The translations under genes were made by a program, and so were the position numbers. Shown here one piece after another: positions 6,381 to 7,710 of a DNA stretch of 7,710 bases (positions within the stretch are counted from its first letter, which is position 1; each line of letters opens with the position of its first letter). The notes below the pieces were generated by a model that did not search any database, was not told the DNA's origin, and was given only the letters and a program-made list of their open reading frames with translations. The stretch is taken from assembly GCA_027487195.1 (NCBI GenBank), contig JAIYEB010000216.1, forward strand, positions 1 through 7,710. The letters run 5' to 3'. The DNA is from Hyphomicrobiales bacterium (lineage in GTDB: Bacteria > Pseudomonadota > Alphaproteobacteria > Rhizobiales > UBA4765).

Positions 6381-6409
6381 TTGCCCGCCCCCGACACGGG
6401 CGCTATTGC
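6381..6409 (+). promoter_or_regulatory. Candidate promoter of guaA, very close to the start codon
   Basis: TTGCCC (6381-6386), a 17-base spacer and TATTGC (6404-6409) resemble a sigma-70 promoter with optimal spacing, each box matching the consensus at four positions. The predicted start, about 6416, would fall on or beside the ATG at 6417. The spacer includes a small G/C inverted repeat (CGCCC 6386-6390, GGGCG 6398-6402). The whole 79-base divergent gap (6338-6416) must hold the control regions of both guaA and the exported-protein gene, unless these lie within coding sequence. Confidence 0.35.
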
Positions 6410-6416
6410 GGCGCAC

Positions 6417-7710
6417 ATGGCAAACGCTCAATCGCACCAGACCGTCCTGATCATCGACTTTGGCTCGCAAGTCACCCAGCTGATCGCCCGCAGGCTGCGC
6501 GAGATTGGCGTCTACTGCGAGATCCATCCCTTCCAGAACGCCGGCAAGGCGTTTGAGGCGCTTGCCCCGCGCGCCGTGATCTTTTCTGGCGGCCCTGCGT
6601 CCGTTCCGGAAGCGGGAAGCCCGCGTGCGCCGGAGGCGGTGTTTCAATCCGGCGTGCCCATTCTCGGCATCTGCTATGGCCAGCAGGTCATGGCCCACCA
6701 GCTCGGCGGTCGCGTTGAGGGTGGCCATGCGGCAGAGTTTGGCCGCGCCGATGTCAAGGTTCTGGCAGACAGCCCGCTGTTTGACGGTGTCTGGCAGACC
6801 GGGCGCGATTATCCCGTCTGGATGAGCCACGGTGATCGCGTGACCGTGCTGCCGGCGGGCTTCGAGGTGAAGGCAACATCCGAGAACGCGCCGTTTGCCG
6901 TCGCGGTTGATGAGGCGCGCCGCTATTACACGTTCATGTTCCACCCCGAGGTCGTGCACACGCCCGATGGGGCTAAACTCCTTGAAAACTTCGTGGTGAA
7001 GATTGCAGGGATCACGCCGGACTGGTCCATGAAGGCCTATCGCGCGGAGATGGTGGAAAAGATCCGCCGGCAGGTCGGCAAGGAGCGCGTGATCTGCGGC
7101 CTGTCAGGCGGTGTCGATTCCTCCGTTGCTGCCGTTTTGATCCACGAAGCAATTGGCCCGCAATTGACCTGCGTGTTCGTTGACCATGGCCTGATGCGTC
7201 AGGCCGAGGCAGACGAGGTGGTCACTATGTTTCGCGAGCGGTTCAACATTCCGCTTGTGCACGTCAACGCCGAGGCCATGTTCCTTGGTGCGCTCGATGG
7301 CGTCTCGGACCCCGAGACCAAGCGAAAGACAATCGGTCGGCTGTTCATCGACGTATTCGAGGCCGAGGCGAAAAAGATCGGTGGGGCAAAGTTCCTTGCC
7401 CAGGGGACACTCTATCCCGACGTGATCGAGAGCGTTTCGTTCTCCGGCGGCCCGTCCGTGACAATCAAGTCGCACCACAATGTCGGCGGGTTGCCCGAGC
7501 GCATGAACATGCAACTGGTCGAGCCGCTGCGCGAACTGTTCAAGGATGAGGTGCGCCGGCTCGGCCGCGAGCTTGGGCTGCCGGAAAGCTTTGTCGGTCG
7601 CCACCCGTTCCCCGGGCCCGGTCTCGCGATCAGGATCCCCGGCGCGGTTTCACGCGACAAGCTCGACATCCTGCGCAAGGCCGATGCGATCTATCTCGAC
7701 GAAATCCGCA
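6417..7710 (+). CDS. guaA: GMP synthase (glutamine-hydrolysing), 3' end outside window
   Basis: GuaA converts XMP to GMP using ATP and glutamine, the last step of de novo guanine nucleotide synthesis. 431 codons are present and open to the right edge; a full enzyme is about 520 aa, so roughly 90 C-terminal residues (much of the dimerisation domain) are missing. The class I glutamine amidotransferase domain (about 8-195) has 'ILGICYGQQVMAHQLGG' with nucleophile C86, and 'FMFHPEVVHT' with H176 and E178 completing the triad. The ATP pyrophosphatase domain begins near 205 with P-loop 'GLSGGVDSSVAA' (228-239). Further family signatures are 'CVFVDHGLMR', 'FLAQGTLYPDVIES', 'IKSHHNVGGLPERM' and 'RHPFPGPGLAIRI'. 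The ATG at 6417 places 'QTVLIIDFGSQ' at the expected N-terminal position; no Shine-Dalgarno sequence is seen before it. Confidence 0.97.
   Translation, partial: MANAQSHQTVLIIDFGSQVTQLIARRLREIGVYCEIHPFQNAGKAFEALAPRAVIFSGGPASVPEAGSPRAPEAVFQSGVPILGICYGQQVMAHQLGGRVEGGHAAEFGRADVKVLADSPLFDGVWQTGRDYPVWMSHGDRVTVLPAGFEVKATSENAPFAVAVDEARRYYTFMFHPEVVHTPDGAKLLENFVVKIAGITPDWSMKAYRAEMVEKIRRQVGKERVICGLSGGVDSSVAAVLIHEAIGPQLTCVFVDHGLMRQAEADEVVTMFRERFNIPLVHVNAEAMFLGALDGVSDPETKRKTIGRLFIDVFEAEAKKIGGAKFLAQGTLYPDVIESVSFSGGPSVTIKSHHNVGGLPERMNMQLVEPLRELFKDEVRRLGRELGLPESFVGRHPFPGPGLAIRIPGAVSRDKLDILRKADAIYLDEIR

Noticed and set aside
6338..6418. 27-residue N-terminal extension of the exported protein starting at 6418
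   Set aside because: It would bury the signal peptide behind a polar stretch and its ATG is simply the reverse complement overlap (CATG) with the guaA start.
5804..6556. 250-codon plus-strand open frame covering the exported-protein gene and the guaA start
   Set aside because: It is antisense to a protein with a good signal peptide and out of frame with guaA. Its translation has no recognisable domain and is rich in Arg/His/Pro, as expected for a shadow frame in GC-rich DNA.
6342..6959. 205-codon minus-strand open frame opposite guaA
   Set aside because: It lies wholly opposite the strongly conserved amidotransferase domain of guaA, with no family motif and no ribosome binding site of note.
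7104..7604. 166-codon minus-strand open frame opposite the guaA pyrophosphatase domain
   Set aside because: It is explained by the codon bias of the guaA frame, which carries the P-loop and other family motifs throughout.
1..7710. GANTC methylation sites as a cell-cycle (CcrM) signal
   Set aside because: The few sites seen are scattered in coding sequence and none falls in the intergenic gaps, so there is no case for regulation here.

Overview
The window looks like ordinary chromosomal DNA of an alphaproteobacterium. The evidence is a moderately GC-rich sequence, the gene order sufD-sufS-sufT-sufA (typical of alphaproteobacterial SUF operons), and proteins of alphaproteobacterial type: a diguanylate cyclase with a long helical N-terminus and an RhlE-like helicase with a disordered basic tail. 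A Hyphomicrobiales, Parvibaculales or Caulobacterales-type host is plausible, but I cannot fix the order from sequence alone. No tRNA, rRNA, insertion sequence, phage gene, CRISPR array or sign of recent transfer was seen. The region is gene-dense and no gene-free stretch exceeds 300 bases.

Layout. Positions 1-2736 (+) hold the 3' part of an iron-sulfur cluster assembly operon: the C-terminal part of sufD, cysteine desulfurase sufS (ATGA overlap with sufD), the DUF59/MIP18 protein sufT, and an A-type carrier of the SufA/HesB/IscA family. A small TfoX N-terminal-domain protein (2747-3151, +) follows after 10 bases and is probably co-transcribed. It converges with a GGEEF diguanylate cyclase (3148-4215, -), and the two stop codons overlap. 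A candidate intrinsic terminator for the cyclase lies inside the coding sequence of the TfoX-like gene. Upstream of the cyclase is a short palindrome-rich leader or promoter (4216-4297), then an RhlE-like DEAD-box helicase (4298-5758, -) with a candidate promoter at 5838-5865. A small exported protein of unknown function (5903-6337, -) is divergent from guaA (GMP synthase), which starts at 6417 (+) and runs off the right edge.

How the genes relate. SufS takes sulfur from cysteine. SufD belongs to the SufBCD scaffold on which clusters are built. SufA and SufT act in delivery and maturation. The other genes are housekeeping (guaA, rhlE) or signalling (cyclase) and have no evident functional link to SUF. 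guaA makes GMP, the precursor of the GTP used by the cyclase, but nothing in the layout shows co-regulation.

I did not find a convincing undescribed system. The points most worth a second look are: the palindromes and stem-loop at the cyclase start, its changed inhibitory-site arginine, the terminator embedded in the opposing gene, a possibly leaderless guaA, and the unknown exported protein.
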